Below are positions 35,169 to 43,860 of a DNA stretch of 64,000 bases, in pieces. The stretch is from Bradyrhizobium sp. CCGUVB4N (GTDB lineage: Bacteria > Pseudomonadota > Alphaproteobacteria > Rhizobiales > Xanthobacteraceae), in the NCBI RefSeq assembly GCF_024199945.1, contig NZ_JANADP010000001.1, positions 124,001 to 188,000 on the forward strand. Direction: 5' to 3'. The position numbers were made by a program, and so were the translations under genes. The notes under the pieces are model-generated. The model was not told the DNA's origin and searched no databases. It saw only the letters and a program-made list of their open reading frames with translations. How positions within the stretch are numbered: the stretch's first letter is position 1; every line of letters starts with the position of its first letter.

Positions 35169-35294
35169 GTCGTCCCGGCGAAGGCCGGGACCCATAACGC
35201 GTGATCTAACGCTTGCTGACGGTTGAAGTACAGAACAACGAGTCTTCGCCAAACCACTCCCTGTGGTTATGGGTCCCGGCCTTCGCGGGACGAC
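35169..35294. repeat. Family A 126-bp element (copy 1)
   Basis: Both ends carry a hairpin GTCCCGGCGAAGGCCGGGAC or its complement, next to CCCATAA. On the minus strand the interior contains TAACCACAGGGAGTGGTT followed by GGCGAAGACT. The same layout, with the interior conserved, occurs in the opposite orientation at 63659-63778. One end has lost one G (CCCGCGAAGG). It lies between the cysteine-hydrolase gene and csoR. Confidence 0.8.
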
Positions 35295-35356
35295 ACCTGT
35301 GGGTGTGGCGCGATATCGCTTTTCCACAGTTGCTGCGCTCGCAATGAGAGCGCGCC

Positions 35357-35632
35357 CTACCGCTCCGCCCGTCCAATCACCGCCATCAGCTCCGCAATCT
35401 TCTCGCGCTGGTCCGACTTGTCGCCGCTCGCGATGGCATGCTCGACACAATGGGCGACGTGGTCCTTCAAGACCTCTTCCTCGACACGGCGCAACGCGGC
35501 GCGCACCGCCGAGATCTGCGTGACGATGTCAATGCAGTAGCGATCCTCCTCGACCATTTTCGACAGGCCGCGAACCTGGCCCTCGATCCGGCCGAGACGT
35601 TTTCCGACGGATGCCTTGATGTCCTTGCGCAT
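35357..35632 (-). CDS. csoR: CsoR/RcnR family metal-sensing repressor
   Basis: A 91-residue all-helical repressor. The sequence [22 protein letters not shown] is the family's DNA-binding first helix; the Cu(I) ligands are Cys33 (RYCIDIV), His58 (KDHVAHC) and Cys62, the C-H-C pattern of CsoR rather than the H-C-H-H of RcnR. It is divergent from the copper ATPase gene, with a perfect inverted repeat between them at 35641-35659. When copper binds, it should release that operator. Confidence 0.88.
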   Translation of the reverse strand: MRKDIKASVGKRLGRIEGQVRGLSKMVEEDRYCIDIVTQISAVRAALRRVEEEVLKDHVAHCVEHAIASGDKSDQREKIAELMAVIGRAER

Positions 35633-35640
35633 GGGGTCTA

Positions 35641-35659
35641 TATACCCCTACCGGGTATA
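35641..35659. promoter_or_regulatory. CsoR-type operator
   Basis: A 19-bp perfect inverted repeat TATACCC-CTACC-GGGTATA lies between divergent csoR (start 35632) and copA (start 35683). It matches the known CsoR operator type with G-rich arms near the centre and A/T-rich outer ends. It probably overlaps both promoters. Confidence 0.8.
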
Positions 35660-35682
35660 GGTTACAAGGCCGGAGTGCAGGA

Positions 35683-38142
35683 ATGAACGACGCGGACCAC
35701 GAGCATCATCACGAGGGGAACACGCATTCCGGATGCGGCTGCTCCGCCAAGACCGCCGCGCCTCCCAAACCCGCGGCCTCGTCCTGCTGCGGCGGCCATG
35801 GCGGTGATGCCGGCCATGACCACCATCACGCCCACGACCATGGAACGGCCGCGGCAAAGGTTCTTGATCCCGTCTGCGGCATGACGGTCGATCCCGCGAC
35901 GTCAAAGCACCGCTTCGACCATCACGGCGAGACCTTCCATTTCTGCTCGGCCGGCTGCCGCACCAAATTCGCCGCCGATCCGGCAAAATATCTCGCAAAG
36001 GACAAGGCGCCCGAGCCGGAGATGCCGGCGGGCACGATCTACACCTGCCCGATGCATCCGGAGATCCGCCAGGTCGGACCCGGCAGCTGCCCGATCTGCG
36101 GCATGGCGCTGGAGCCGGAGGTCGCGAGCCTGGAGACCGGACCGAATCCGGAGCTCGCCGACATGACGCGCCGGTTCTGGATCGGCGGCGCACTGGCGCT
36201 GCCGCCTGTCATGCTCGAGATGGGCGGGCACCTCGCAGGCCCGCACAACTGGGTCGACCCGACACTGTCGAACTGGATCCAGCTCGTTTTCGCCACGCCC
36301 GTGGTGGTGTGGGCCGGCTGGCCGTTCTTCGTCCGCGGCTGGCAATCGCTGCTGACGCGCAACCTCAACATGTTCACGCTGATCGCGATGGGCACGGGCG
36401 TGGCTTATGTCTACAGCCTGATCGGCACCATCGTGCCGCAGATTTTCCCCGCCACTTTCCGCGGCCATGAGGGCGCGGTCGCCGTCTATTTCGAAGCCGC
36501 CGCGGTCATCACCGTGCTGGTTTTGCTCGGCCAGGTTCTGGAGCTGCGCGCCCGCGATGCCACCTCGGGCGCGATCAAGGCGCTGCTTCAGCTCGCCCCG
36601 AAAACCGCGCGGCGTGTCGATGCCGATGGCGGCGAGCATGAGGTCGAAATCGACGCCCTGCACGCGGGCGATTCCTTGCGCGTACGTCCCGGCGAAAAGG
36701 TGCCGGTCGACGGCGTCATTCTCGAGGGCCGCTCCTCGCTCGATGAATCGCTGGTGACCGGCGAATCCATGCCCGTCACCAAGGAGGTTGGCGCCAAGGT
36801 GATTGCTGGAACGCTCAACCAGTCGGGCAGCTTCATCATGCGCGCCGACAAGGTCGGGCGCGAAACACTGCTGTCGCAGATCGTGCAGATGGTCGCGGAT
36901 GCACAACGTTCGCGCGCGCCGATTCAGCGACTGGCGGACCAGGTCGCCGGCTGGTTCGTGCCGACGGTGATGGCCGTCGCCGTCGCAGCCTTTGCCGCAT
37001 GGGCGTGGTTCGGCCCGGAGCCACGGCTTGCCTTCGGCCTCGTCGCCGCCGTCAGCGTGCTGATCATCGCCTGCCCCTGCGCGCTGGGACTGGCGACCCC
37101 GATGTCGATCATGGTCGGCGTCGGCCGCGGCGCGCAGGCCGGTGTGCTGATCAAGAATGCCGAGGCGCTGGAGCGGATGGAGAAGATCGACACGCTGGTG
37201 ATCGACAAGACAGGCACGCTGACCGAGGGCAAGCCCAAGGTGGTCGCGATCGTGCCGGCATCCGGCTTTGCCGAGGATGACATCCTTCGGCTTGCGGCCA
37301 GCGTCGAGCGTGCCAGCGAGCATCCGCTCGCCGACGCGGTCGTGCGCGCGGCCAAGGAGAAGCAGCTTGGCCTCGGCCAGGTCGAAGAGTTCGACTCGCC
37401 GACGGGCAAGGGCGCGACCGGCAAGGTCGACGGCAGGGTCATCGTGCTCGGCAACGCCAAATATTTCGCTTCGATCGGCATCGATACCAGATCACTCGAC
37501 GCGGAGGCCGAGCGCCTGCGTGGCGACGGCGCCACTGTCATCAACATGGCGATCGACGGTCGGCTCGCCGGACTGTTTGCCATCGCCGATCCGGTCAAGG
37601 CTTCGACCCCGGAGGCGCTGAAGGCGCTCGCCGCCGAAGGCATCAAGGTGATCATGCTGACCGGCGACAACCGCACCACGGCGCAAGCCGTCGCGCGCAG
37701 GCTCGGCATCGCCGACGTCGAGGCCGAGGTGCTGCCGGACCAGAAGAGCGCGGTGGTGACAAAGCTGCAAAAGGCCGGCCGCAGCGTCGCGATGGCCGGC
37801 GACGGCGTCAACGACGCCCCGGCGCTGGCTGCAGCCGAGGTCGGCATCGCCATGGGCACCGGCACGGATGTGGCGATGGAAAGCGCCGGCGTCACCCTGC
37901 TGAAGGGTGATCTCACCGGCATCGTCCGCGCCCGAAAGCTGTCGCAGGCGACGATGAGCAACATCCGTCAAAACCTGTTCTTCGCCTTCATCTACAACGC
38001 CGCCGGCATCCCGATCGCCGCCGGCATCCTCTATCCTGCCTTCGGCGTGCTGCTGTCGCCGATCATCGCGGCCGCCGCGATGGCGCTGTCCTCGGTCAGC
38101 GTGGTCGGCAACGCGCTGCGGCTTCGGGCGACGCGGCTGTGA
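35683..38142 (+). CDS. copA: Copper-translocating P-type ATPase (P1B-1) with YHS and heavy-metal-binding N-terminal domains
   Basis: An 819-residue ATPase. The N-terminus is His/Cys-rich ([18 protein letters not shown], then [11 protein letters not shown]). A YHS domain follows ([17 protein letters not shown]...[10 protein letters not shown], about 63-105), then a zinc-ribbon-like metal-binding domain [21 protein letters not shown]. No ferredoxin-like CxxC HMA domain is present. The transmembrane CPC is in [13 protein letters not shown], the phosphorylation motif is [11 protein letters not shown], and [10 protein letters not shown] is the hinge. The last helices carry YN and MALSS, the Cu(I)-selective pattern. 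It exports copper under CsoR control. The start at 35683 follows GCAGGA. Confidence 0.93.
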   Translation: MNDADHEHHHEGNTHSGCGCSAKTAAPPKPAASSCCGGHGGDAGHDHHHAHDHGTAAAKVLDPVCGMTVDPATSKHRFDHHGETFHFCSAGCRTKFAADPAKYLAKDKAPEPEMPAGTIYTCPMHPEIRQVGPGSCPICGMALEPEVASLETGPNPELADMTRRFWIGGALALPPVMLEMGGHLAGPHNWVDPTLSNWIQLVFATPVVVWAGWPFFVRGWQSLLTRNLNMFTLIAMGTGVAYVYSLIGTIVPQIFPATFRGHEGAVAVYFEAAAVITVLVLLGQVLELRARDATSGAIKALLQLAPKTARRVDADGGEHEVEIDALHAGDSLRVRPGEKVPVDGVILEGRSSLDESLVTGESMPVTKEVGAKVIAGTLNQSGSFIMRADKVGRETLLSQIVQMVADAQRSRAPIQRLADQVAGWFVPTVMAVAVAAFAAWAWFGPEPRLAFGLVAAVSVLIIACPCALGLATPMSIMVGVGRGAQAGVLIKNAEALERMEKIDTLVIDKTGTLTEGKPKVVAIVPASGFAEDDILRLAASVERASEHPLADAVVRAAKEKQLGLGQVEEFDSPTGKGATGKVDGRVIVLGNAKYFASIGIDTRSLDAEAERLRGDGATVINMAIDGRLAGLFAIADPVKASTPEALKALAAEGIKVIMLTGDNRTTAQAVARRLGIADVEAEVLPDQKSAVVTKLQKAGRSVAMAGDGVNDAPALAAAEVGIAMGTGTDVAMESAGVTLLKGDLTGIVRARKLSQATMSNIRQNLFFAFIYNAAGIPIAAGILYPAFGVLLSPIIAAAAMALSSVSVVGNALRLRATRL

Positions 38143-38156
38143 AGCGAAGGTGCGCT

Positions 38157-38298
38157 CCCTCGCCCCGCTTGCGGGGAGAGGGTTGGGGTGAGGGGGAGTC
38201 TCCACAGGGACGGTAGGAGTTGGACTCGCGGAGAGTCCCCCTCACCCGGAATTCAAGCTACGCTCGAATTCCGACCTCTCCCCGCAAGCGGGGCGAGG
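38157..38298. repeat. Paired-hairpin intergenic repeat, family E copy 3
   Basis: A 142-bp element. The left end is the short type: CCCTCGCCCCGCTTGCGGGG, GAGAGGGTTGGGGTGAGGGG. The right end, on the other strand, is the long type: CCTCGCCCCGCTTGCGGGG, AGAGGTCGG, hairpin GGAATTC...GAATTCC, GGGTGAGGGG. It lies between copA and nikR. Confidence 0.75.
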
Positions 38299-38329
38299 TA
38301 AGAGAGACCAGGCGCGCGGAGAGGACCTG

Positions 38330-38776
38330 ATGCAGCGAATTACGATCACGATCGAGGACGATTTGCTGGCGGAGATCGATGCCGCGGCCGAGGCGCGCGG
38401 CTACCAGAACCGCTCGGAGATCATTCGCGATCTCGCCCGCGCCGGCTTGCAGCAATCGAGCGAGGACACCGCCCAGACCGGCCCCTGCGTCGCCGGCCTC
38501 GTCTATGTCTACGACCACGCCGCGCGCGATCTCTCAAAACGGCTGGTGCAGGAATTCCACGGCCACCACGACCTCGCGCTGGCGACGCTGCACGTCCATC
38601 TCGACGACAACAATTGCATGGAGATGACGGCGCTGAAGGGCGATGCCGCCGAGGTCAAGCATTTCGCCGACCACATCATCGCGGAGCGCGGCGTGCGCTA
38701 TGGACGTGTGGTGATGATCCCGACGGGGGAAGGCAAGCCGGCCAAGGTGCGGAAGCACGGGCATCGGCATGAGTAG
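38330..38776 (+). CDS. nikR: Nickel-responsive transcriptional regulator NikR
   Basis: A 148-residue protein. The N-terminal ribbon-helix-helix starts MQRITITIEDDLLAEIDAAAEARGYQNRSEIIRDLAR. The C-terminal ACT-like domain supplies the nickel ligands: His in GHHDLALATLHVHLDDNNCME, with Cys in NNCME, as in NikR. It represses nickel uptake when nickel is plentiful. No nikABCDE genes are in the window. The position next to copA suggests a metal homeostasis block, though a repeat separates the two. Confidence 0.93.
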   Translation: MQRITITIEDDLLAEIDAAAEARGYQNRSEIIRDLARAGLQQSSEDTAQTGPCVAGLVYVYDHAARDLSKRLVQEFHGHHDLALATLHVHLDDNNCMEMTALKGDAAEVKHFADHIIAERGVRYGRVVMIPTGEGKPAKVRKHGHRHE

Positions 38777-38828
38777 GTTAGACTAGCAGAGCGGGCCACT
38801 CTTACCCTCCCCTGGAGGGTAAGCAAGA

Positions 38829-39776
38829 TCACGCCGCCTTCGCGGCGCTCCCGCCCGGCAAGCCTGCTCGCGCGAGGCCGCCATAGAGCTGCTCGTTCGG
38901 CATCTCCTCGCGCAGGATCTTGCGGACCGCGATCAGCCTGTCGAGATCGATGCCGGTCGCAAAGCCCTTGCTCTCGCACAGGAACACGAGGTCTTCGAAC
39001 ACCACGTTGCCGGTCGCGCCGGGCGCGAAGGGGCAGCCGCCGAGACCGCCGAGCGAACCGTCCAGAATACGCGCGCCTTCATCCAGCGCGGCGGATGCAT
39101 TGGCGATGCCCATGCCGCGGGTGTCGTGGAGGTGGATACAGATCGGCTTTGATCCCGAAAGCTTGACTGCGCCGCGGGTCAGCTCCGCCACCTGCTTCGG
39201 CCCGGCGTAACCAACGGTGTCGGCGATCGCGACGAAATCGACGCCGGCCTCGAGGCACTTGTCGACCAGACGCAACACCTCTTTCGGATCGACCGCGCCG
39301 GTGATCGAGCAGCCCAGCGCCATCGAGATCGCAGCATTCACTAATGGCTTGTGGGCGCTGGCGTCGCGCATTTCGCAGAGACGCTTCACATTGGCGATCG
39401 CGGAGTCGCGCGAACGATGCGCATTGGCTTGGCTGTGCTCCTCCGTCGCCGACACCACCGAGGCGATCTCGCCGACGCCGGATTCGAGAGCTTCATTGAC
39501 GCCGCGTTCGTTGAGCGCAAGCGCGACACCATGGGCCCCCGGCAGGCTCGCCACCGTCGTGACGACATCGCGGACATCGACGAATTGCGGAAAGGTCTTT
39601 GCCGGCAGGAATGAGCCGACCTCGAAATGCCGCACGCCGGCCGCATATTCCTCACGCACCCAGCGTTGCTTGGCCTCGGTGGAGGGAAACTTTTTCACGA
39701 GCTGAAGTCCGTCGCGCAGGCCGACCTCGCGCAAGCTGACGCGGTCCGCGGGGTAGATGGTCTCGATCCGGCTCAT
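38829..39776 (-). CDS. Hydroxymethylglutaryl-CoA lyase-family enzyme
   Basis: A 315-residue HMGL-like TIM barrel. The N-terminal metal and substrate motif is LREVGLRDGLQLVKKF; HLHDTRGMGIANA contains the metal-binding His-x-His; the C-terminal loop GGLGGCPFAPGATGNVVFEDL has the catalytic Cys of HMG-CoA lyases (GGLGGCP[FY]A). It splits HMG-CoA, or a related acyl-CoA such as citramalyl-CoA, by retro-aldol cleavage. Its ATG overlaps the stop of the CoA-transferase gene (ATGA), so translation is coupled and the transferase probably makes its substrate. Confidence 0.9.
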   Translation of the reverse strand: MSRIETIYPADRVSLREVGLRDGLQLVKKFPSTEAKQRWVREEYAAGVRHFEVGSFLPAKTFPQFVDVRDVVTTVASLPGAHGVALALNERGVNEALESGVGEIASVVSATEEHSQANAHRSRDSAIANVKRLCEMRDASAHKPLVNAAISMALGCSITGAVDPKEVLRLVDKCLEAGVDFVAIADTVGYAGPKQVAELTRGAVKLSGSKPICIHLHDTRGMGIANASAALDEGARILDGSLGGLGGCPFAPGATGNVVFEDLVFLCESKGFATGIDLDRLIAVRKILREEMPNEQLYGGLARAGLPGGSAAKAA

Positions 39777-40948
39777 GTGCGCCTCCCTGCGGCTTTTGAC
39801 GTGACGTCGTTGTTGTCGATCTCGGCGCGGACCGCCGATGTGTCGGCGCCGAGCGGCGCGACCTTCAGGCCTTCACCGAGATGGTCGCCGTTCCACTCGA
39901 TCGGCAGCGTCGGCACATGGAACGGCTTGCCGTCGGCGGTGATGTTGGTGACGAGCCCGCCGGGCCGCAGCACATGCGGGTCGGTGAGGAGGTCCTCGGG
40001 CCGGTTGATGGGCGAGAAGCAGATGTTGAGCGCGTCGAGCCTCTGCGACAGCTCCGCCACGTCCCGTTGCCGGATGATCTCGGCCACACGCGGAAGGATC
40101 CGCGGCCGCGCCAGGATGCGATCGGTCGTGGTGCGCAAGGTGGGATCATCGAGAAACTCGCTCAGGCCGAACTCCCGGCAGAACGCCTGCCAATGGCCCT
40201 CGGTGACGACGCCGATGAAGATGCGGCCGTCGCCGGCGGCATCGAAGATGTCGTAGATCGGCCAGGCATGCTCGCGCTCCGGCATCGAGCGCGGCTTGTT
40301 GCCGGTCATCTCGTATTCGACCATGTGCTGGGCGACCAGGAACAGGCAGTTCTCGAACAGGCCGATGCGGATGTCGGCGCCGTCGCGTTTTCCCCCGCGC
40401 TTCTGATAGAGCGCGGCGAGAATCGCGATCACGCCGAACATGCCGCCCATGATGTCGTTGGCGGAGGAGCCGACCCGCTGCGGCTTCTCCTTGGTGCCGG
40501 TCATGGCGGCGAGGCCCGACATCATCTGCACGACTTCGTCGAGCGCGGGGCGATGCTCATAGGGGCCGGACAGAAAACCCTTGTGGCCGGCGATGATCAG
40601 ATGCGGATGAAGGCGGCGCAATTCCTCGGCACCGAGCCCCTGCTTCTCGAGCTGGCCGTCACGAAAATTCTCCAGGAACACGTCGGCCGTTTCCAGCAGC
40701 CGGTGCATGGTGTCGCGATCCCCGGGCTTCTCGAAGTCCAGCACCACACTGCGCTTGCCGCGGTTGAACAGCGGGAAAAATGCCGTGCCCATGCCGCCGA
40801 GGGAGCGGGTCTTGTCACCGGCAGGCGGCTCGACCTTGATCACGTCGGCGCCGAGTTGCGCGAGGATCATGCCGCAGGTCGGGCCCATGACCATGTGCGT
40901 CATCTCGACGACCCGCACGCCTTCGAGCGGCAATCCGGTCTCAGCCAT
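39773..40948 (-). CDS. CaiB/BaiF family (class III) CoA-transferase
   Basis: A 391-residue class III CoA-transferase. The sequence shows LEGVRVVEMTHMVMGPTCGMILAQLGADVIKVEPPAGDKTRS at the N-terminus, FFPLFNRGKRSVVLDFEKP, the aspartate nucleophile region in RPALDEVVQMMSGLAAMTG, and a C-terminal domain with FHVPTLPIEW. It moves CoA between acyl-CoA donors and a carboxylate. Pairing with the HMG-CoA-lyase-like gene suggests a succinyl-CoA:3-hydroxy-3-methylglutarate (or similar dicarboxylate) CoA-transferase. The start at 40948 is preceded by CAGGAG. The LysR gene is divergent, 105 bases away. Confidence 0.9.
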   Translation of the reverse strand: MAETGLPLEGVRVVEMTHMVMGPTCGMILAQLGADVIKVEPPAGDKTRSLGGMGTAFFPLFNRGKRSVVLDFEKPGDRDTMHRLLETADVFLENFRDGQLEKQGLGAEELRRLHPHLIIAGHKGFLSGPYEHRPALDEVVQMMSGLAAMTGTKEKPQRVGSSANDIMGGMFGVIAILAALYQKRGGKRDGADIRIGLFENCLFLVAQHMVEYEMTGNKPRSMPEREHAWPIYDIFDAAGDGRIFIGVVTEGHWQAFCREFGLSEFLDDPTLRTTTDRILARPRILPRVAEIIRQRDVAELSQRLDALNICFSPINRPEDLLTDPHVLRPGGLVTNITADGKPFHVPTLPIEWNGDHLGEGLKVAPLGADTSAVRAEIDNNDVTSKAAGRRT

Positions 40949-41015
40949 CCGTCACTCCTGTCCGTTCGGGGTCGAAGACTAGGCCTTCACAAGCCTTCTT
41001 AAAAATATAATCTGT

Positions 41016-41030
41016 CGAAGATTGCCTTCG
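41016..41030. promoter_or_regulatory. Possible LysR operator
   Basis: CGAAG-ATTGC-CTTCG is a perfect 5+5 inverted repeat in the 105-base gap between the CoA-transferase and LysR genes, 23 bases before the lysR start. It does not fit the T-N11-A consensus exactly, so the assignment is tentative. Confidence 0.3.
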
Positions 41031-41053
41031 CACTTATAGAACGCTGGACCATC

Positions 41054-41986
41054 ATGGATTCGCGCCAGCTCCGCTACTTCATCGCCGTCTACGAGCAGCG
41101 GAACCTGTCGCGCGCGGCCGACCAGGTGAATGTCGCGCAGTCCGCGCTGAGCCATCATATCTCGAATCTGGAAGCCGAGTTCGCAACGCCGCTGTTCGAG
41201 CGCAAGTCGCGCGGCATGGACCCGACCGCGGCCGGCGAGCGGCTCTATGAGCACGCCCGCATCATCCTGCGCGCGATGGCGGAGGCCGAGACCGAAGTGC
41301 GCGAGGGCGCCCGCGTCATCGCCGGCGAGATCTCGATCGGCATGGCCAATTCCGGCGTCAAGGCGATCGGCGTCGAGCTGATGCGCACGGTGCTGACCAA
41401 ATATCCCAAGCTCAAGCTGTCGCTGACCGAGAGCCTGTCGGGCGCGACGCTGATGCACCTGATGATCTCCAATGTCGATCTGGCGCTGGTCTACAACCCG
41501 CCGTCGGAGAAGGAGCTGATTACGGAAGCCGTGCTTGAGGAGGAGATGTTCCTGGTCGGCATTCCAAAACTGGTCGGCAAGACCAAAACCCCGATCCGAT
41601 TTGAGGAACTAAGCCGGCTGCCGCTGATCTTGCTGCGTTACGGCCTCGGCCTGTCCTCGCGTGCACTGCTCGACGACCCCGTGCTGCTCAAGCGGCTGGA
41701 AGGCAGCGCCATCCTGCACGCCAATTCGATCACGGGCATGACCGGCGCGCTGGTGGAGGGGCTCGGCTGCACCATCGCGACCAAGCTGTTCGCGCGGGAG
41801 GAGCTCGCCGCCGGCCGCCTGGTCGCGCGCGAGGTGATCGCCCCGACACTCACCCGCACGCTCTATCTCTGCCGCCTGCGCAACCGCCCGATGACCTACG
41901 CGATGGAGGAGATGCGGCGGTTGATACTGGCGCTGATCGCCGAGCAGGTGCGCGAGGGGGCCTGGCAGGCCGAGCTGGTGGGGTAA
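41054..41986 (+). CDS. LysR family transcriptional regulator
   Basis: A 310-residue LTTR. The helix-turn-helix is at 1-60: MDSRQLRYFIAVYEQRNLSR, AADQVNVAQSALSHHISNLEAEFATPLFERKSRG. The effector domain follows (GEISIGMANSGVKAIGVELMRTVL..., then LPLILLRYGLGLSSRALLDD and ILHANSITGMTGALVEGLGCTIATKLF). The sequence is close to the nitrogen assimilation control/CbbR-like branch. It likely activates the divergent CoA-transferase/lyase operon with a related acid or CoA ester as coinducer. Confidence 0.9.
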   Translation: MDSRQLRYFIAVYEQRNLSRAADQVNVAQSALSHHISNLEAEFATPLFERKSRGMDPTAAGERLYEHARIILRAMAEAETEVREGARVIAGEISIGMANSGVKAIGVELMRTVLTKYPKLKLSLTESLSGATLMHLMISNVDLALVYNPPSEKELITEAVLEEEMFLVGIPKLVGKTKTPIRFEELSRLPLILLRYGLGLSSRALLDDPVLLKRLEGSAILHANSITGMTGALVEGLGCTIATKLFAREELAAGRLVAREVIAPTLTRTLYLCRLRNRPMTYAMEEMRRLILALIAEQVREGAWQAELVG

Positions 41987-42006
41987 GGGGGCGACGGTGC
42001 TGCACT

Positions 42007-42124
42007 CCCTCTCCCGCTTGCGGGAGAGGGCTGGGGTGAGGGTATCTCCTCATCGGGATTGTCCCGTTGCGGAAAGAACCCTCACCCGGCGCTGCGCGCC
42101 GACCTCTCCCGCAAGCGGGCGAGG
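42007..42124. repeat. Paired-hairpin intergenic repeat, family E copy 4
   Basis: A 118-bp element. Short left end: CCCTCTCCCGCTTGCGGGAG, AGGGCTGGGGTGAGGG. Long right end on the other strand: CCTCGCCCGCTTGCGGGAG, AGGTCGG, hairpin GGCGC-GCA-GCGCC, GGGTGAGGG. It follows the lysR gene. Confidence 0.75.
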
Positions 42125-42316
42125 TGACCGAGCGTGCCGACCGACTGTCCTGCCCCATCAGCCTGAGTTCGAAAATCTCGAACGCTTCCATCGATATGTT
42201 CTTCTGGATTTCCGGCATCGACCCGCCAACATGGCGCGGTCCGGCAAGGCTTACGAAAAACCACAGAGATGAGCCGCCGGGAACCGCGCGCGATCCGCGC
42301 GCCACGGGAGGACTTC
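42125..42316. other. Intergenic stretch before the MFS gene
   Basis: Together with the repeat at 42007-42124 this makes a 330-base gap between lysR and the MFS gene. I see no gene here. A minus-strand frame starting at 42218 (MPEIQKNISMEAFEIFELRL) is open but runs through the repeat into lysR. GGGAGGA at the end is the ribosome site of the MFS gene. Confidence 0.5.
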
Positions 42317-43732
42317 ATGAGCGTTGTCGGCATCGACACAGGCTTTGAGCTCGGCGCTGCACCATCCGGACCGGACGAGATCTCGCGGCGGCTCGAGGCG
42401 ATGCCGGCGACGGCGTATGTCTGGCGGCTCGTTATCCTGCTCTCGCTCGGCGGCTGTTTCGAGATCTACGATCTGTTCCTGACCGGCTATATCGCGCCGG
42501 GGCTCAGCCGCAGCGGATTGCTCTCCACGACGACAACGGCCTTCTTCGGCTTCTCCGGCATCGGCGCCTTCGTCGCTGCAACCTTCGCCGGCCTGTTCGT
42601 CGGCACCTTCTTCCTCGGCTTCCTCGCCGACCGTTTTGGCCGCCGCGCGATCTTCACTTGTGCGCTGCTCGGCTACAGCGCGGCGTCGGTGATCATGGCC
42701 TGCCAAACCTCGTCGGAAGGCCTGCTGCTCTGGCGCTTCCTCGCCGGGATCGGCATCGGCGTCGAGGTCATCACCATCGATGCCTACATCACCGAGCTGG
42801 TGCCGAGCCGGGTGCGTGGACGCGCCTTTGCGGTGAATCAGTCGATCATGTTCATCGCCGTGCCCGTGGTCGCCTTCCTCGCCTGGTGGCTGGTGCCGCT
42901 CGCGCCTTATGGCGTCGAGGGCTGGCGCTGGGTGGTGCTGATCGGCGCCGCCGCCAGCATGATCATCTGGGTGCTCCGGTTGTTCCTGCCGGAGAGCCCG
43001 CTCTGGCTGGCGCGCCATGGTCGCACGGACGAAGCTTTTCGCATCCTATCGGCGCTGGAAGCCCGAGGCGGCGCCGCCGCGCCGAGCCCCGCCCCCTCGC
43101 TCGCGCGGCCGGCGGCGCAGACGCTCGCACGCATCGGCTTTGCCGACCTGTTCCGCCCGCCTTATGTCTCGCTCGTGGTCCTGTTCATGGTGTTCAACCT
43201 CTGCCAGGCCTTCGGCTTCTACGGCTTCGCCAATTGGGTGCCGACGCTGCTGGTGGAAAAGGGCGTCACCGTCACTAAGAGCCTGCAATATTCCTTCATC
43301 GTCGCCGTCGCCTATCCGATCGCGCCGCTGCTCGCCGCCAGCTTCGCCGACAAGTTCGAGCGCCGATGGATCATCGCCGGCGCCTGCATCGCCATCATCG
43401 TGTTCGGCATGGCGTTCGCGCAATTGACCGAGCCCGGATTGCTGATCGTCTGCGGCGTGCTGCTGACGGCCTGCAACACGACGATGTCCTACGCCTATCA
43501 CGCCTACCAGACCGAGGTGTTCCCGACCCAGATCCGCGCGCAGGCCTCCGGCCTCGTCTATTCGATGAGCCGGCTGAGCGCGACATTCTCAGGATTCATC
43601 GTCGCCTACATGCTGAAGGAGGCCGGCGTCATCGGCGTGTTCGGCCTGATCACCGTGGCCATGCTGATCGTGGTGATCACGATGGCGCTGTTCGGCCCGA
43701 ACGTGCGCGGCAAGGCGTTGGATACGATGTAG
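42317..43732 (+). CDS. MFS transporter (metabolite:H+ symporter type)
   Basis: A 471-residue protein of 12 helices. LVILLSLGGCFEIYDLFLTGYIAPGL is helix 1; FLADRFGRRAIFT is the loop 2-3 signature; FLAGIGIGVEVITIDAYITELVPSRVRGRA contains the helix 4-5 sugar/aromatic-acid porter signature (ExxPxxxRGR-like). The halves are joined by a loop with LEARGGAAAPSPAPS. The pattern fits the sialate/aromatic acid/sugar symporter group. The start at 42317 follows GGGAGGA; an upstream ATG at 42269 would add 16 charged residues. The neighbouring CoA-transferase operon suggests uptake of an organic acid (inference). Confidence 0.88.
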   Translation: MSVVGIDTGFELGAAPSGPDEISRRLEAMPATAYVWRLVILLSLGGCFEIYDLFLTGYIAPGLSRSGLLSTTTTAFFGFSGIGAFVAATFAGLFVGTFFLGFLADRFGRRAIFTCALLGYSAASVIMACQTSSEGLLLWRFLAGIGIGVEVITIDAYITELVPSRVRGRAFAVNQSIMFIAVPVVAFLAWWLVPLAPYGVEGWRWVVLIGAAASMIIWVLRLFLPESPLWLARHGRTDEAFRILSALEARGGAAAPSPAPSLARPAAQTLARIGFADLFRPPYVSLVVLFMVFNLCQAFGFYGFANWVPTLLVEKGVTVTKSLQYSFIVAVAYPIAPLLAASFADKFERRWIIAGACIAIIVFGMAFAQLTEPGLLIVCGVLLTACNTTMSYAYHAYQTEVFPTQIRAQASGLVYSMSRLSATFSGFIVAYMLKEAGVIGVFGLITVAMLIVVITMALFGPNVRGKALDTM

Positions 43733-43748
43733 CCGCGGTCCCTCCTCG

Positions 43749-43838
43749 CGTCATTGCGAGCGCAGCGAAGCAATCCAGAGTCTTTCCGCGGAGACGGCCC
43801 CTCACCCTAACCCTCCCCCCGTAAGAACGGGGAGAGGG
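43749..43838. repeat. Mixed palindromic repeat after the MFS gene
   Basis: The left part contains CGTCATTGCGAGCGCAGCG and AAGCAATCCAGAGTC, a motif familiar from Bradyrhizobium spacers. The right part is a short family E end: CTCACCCTAACCCTCCCCCC, GTAAGAACGGGGAGAGGG. It fills the gap between the MFS gene and the convergent S53 peptidase gene. Confidence 0.65.
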
Positions 43839-43860
43839 AAAAGCGAGAGTCTCTACGACC

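Noticed and set aside
41850..42305. Minus-strand frame with start at 42218 (MPEIQKNISMEAFEIFELRL)
   Set aside because: It runs through a palindromic repeat and into lysR, and has no convincing ribosome site; only the first 20 or so residues look protein-like.
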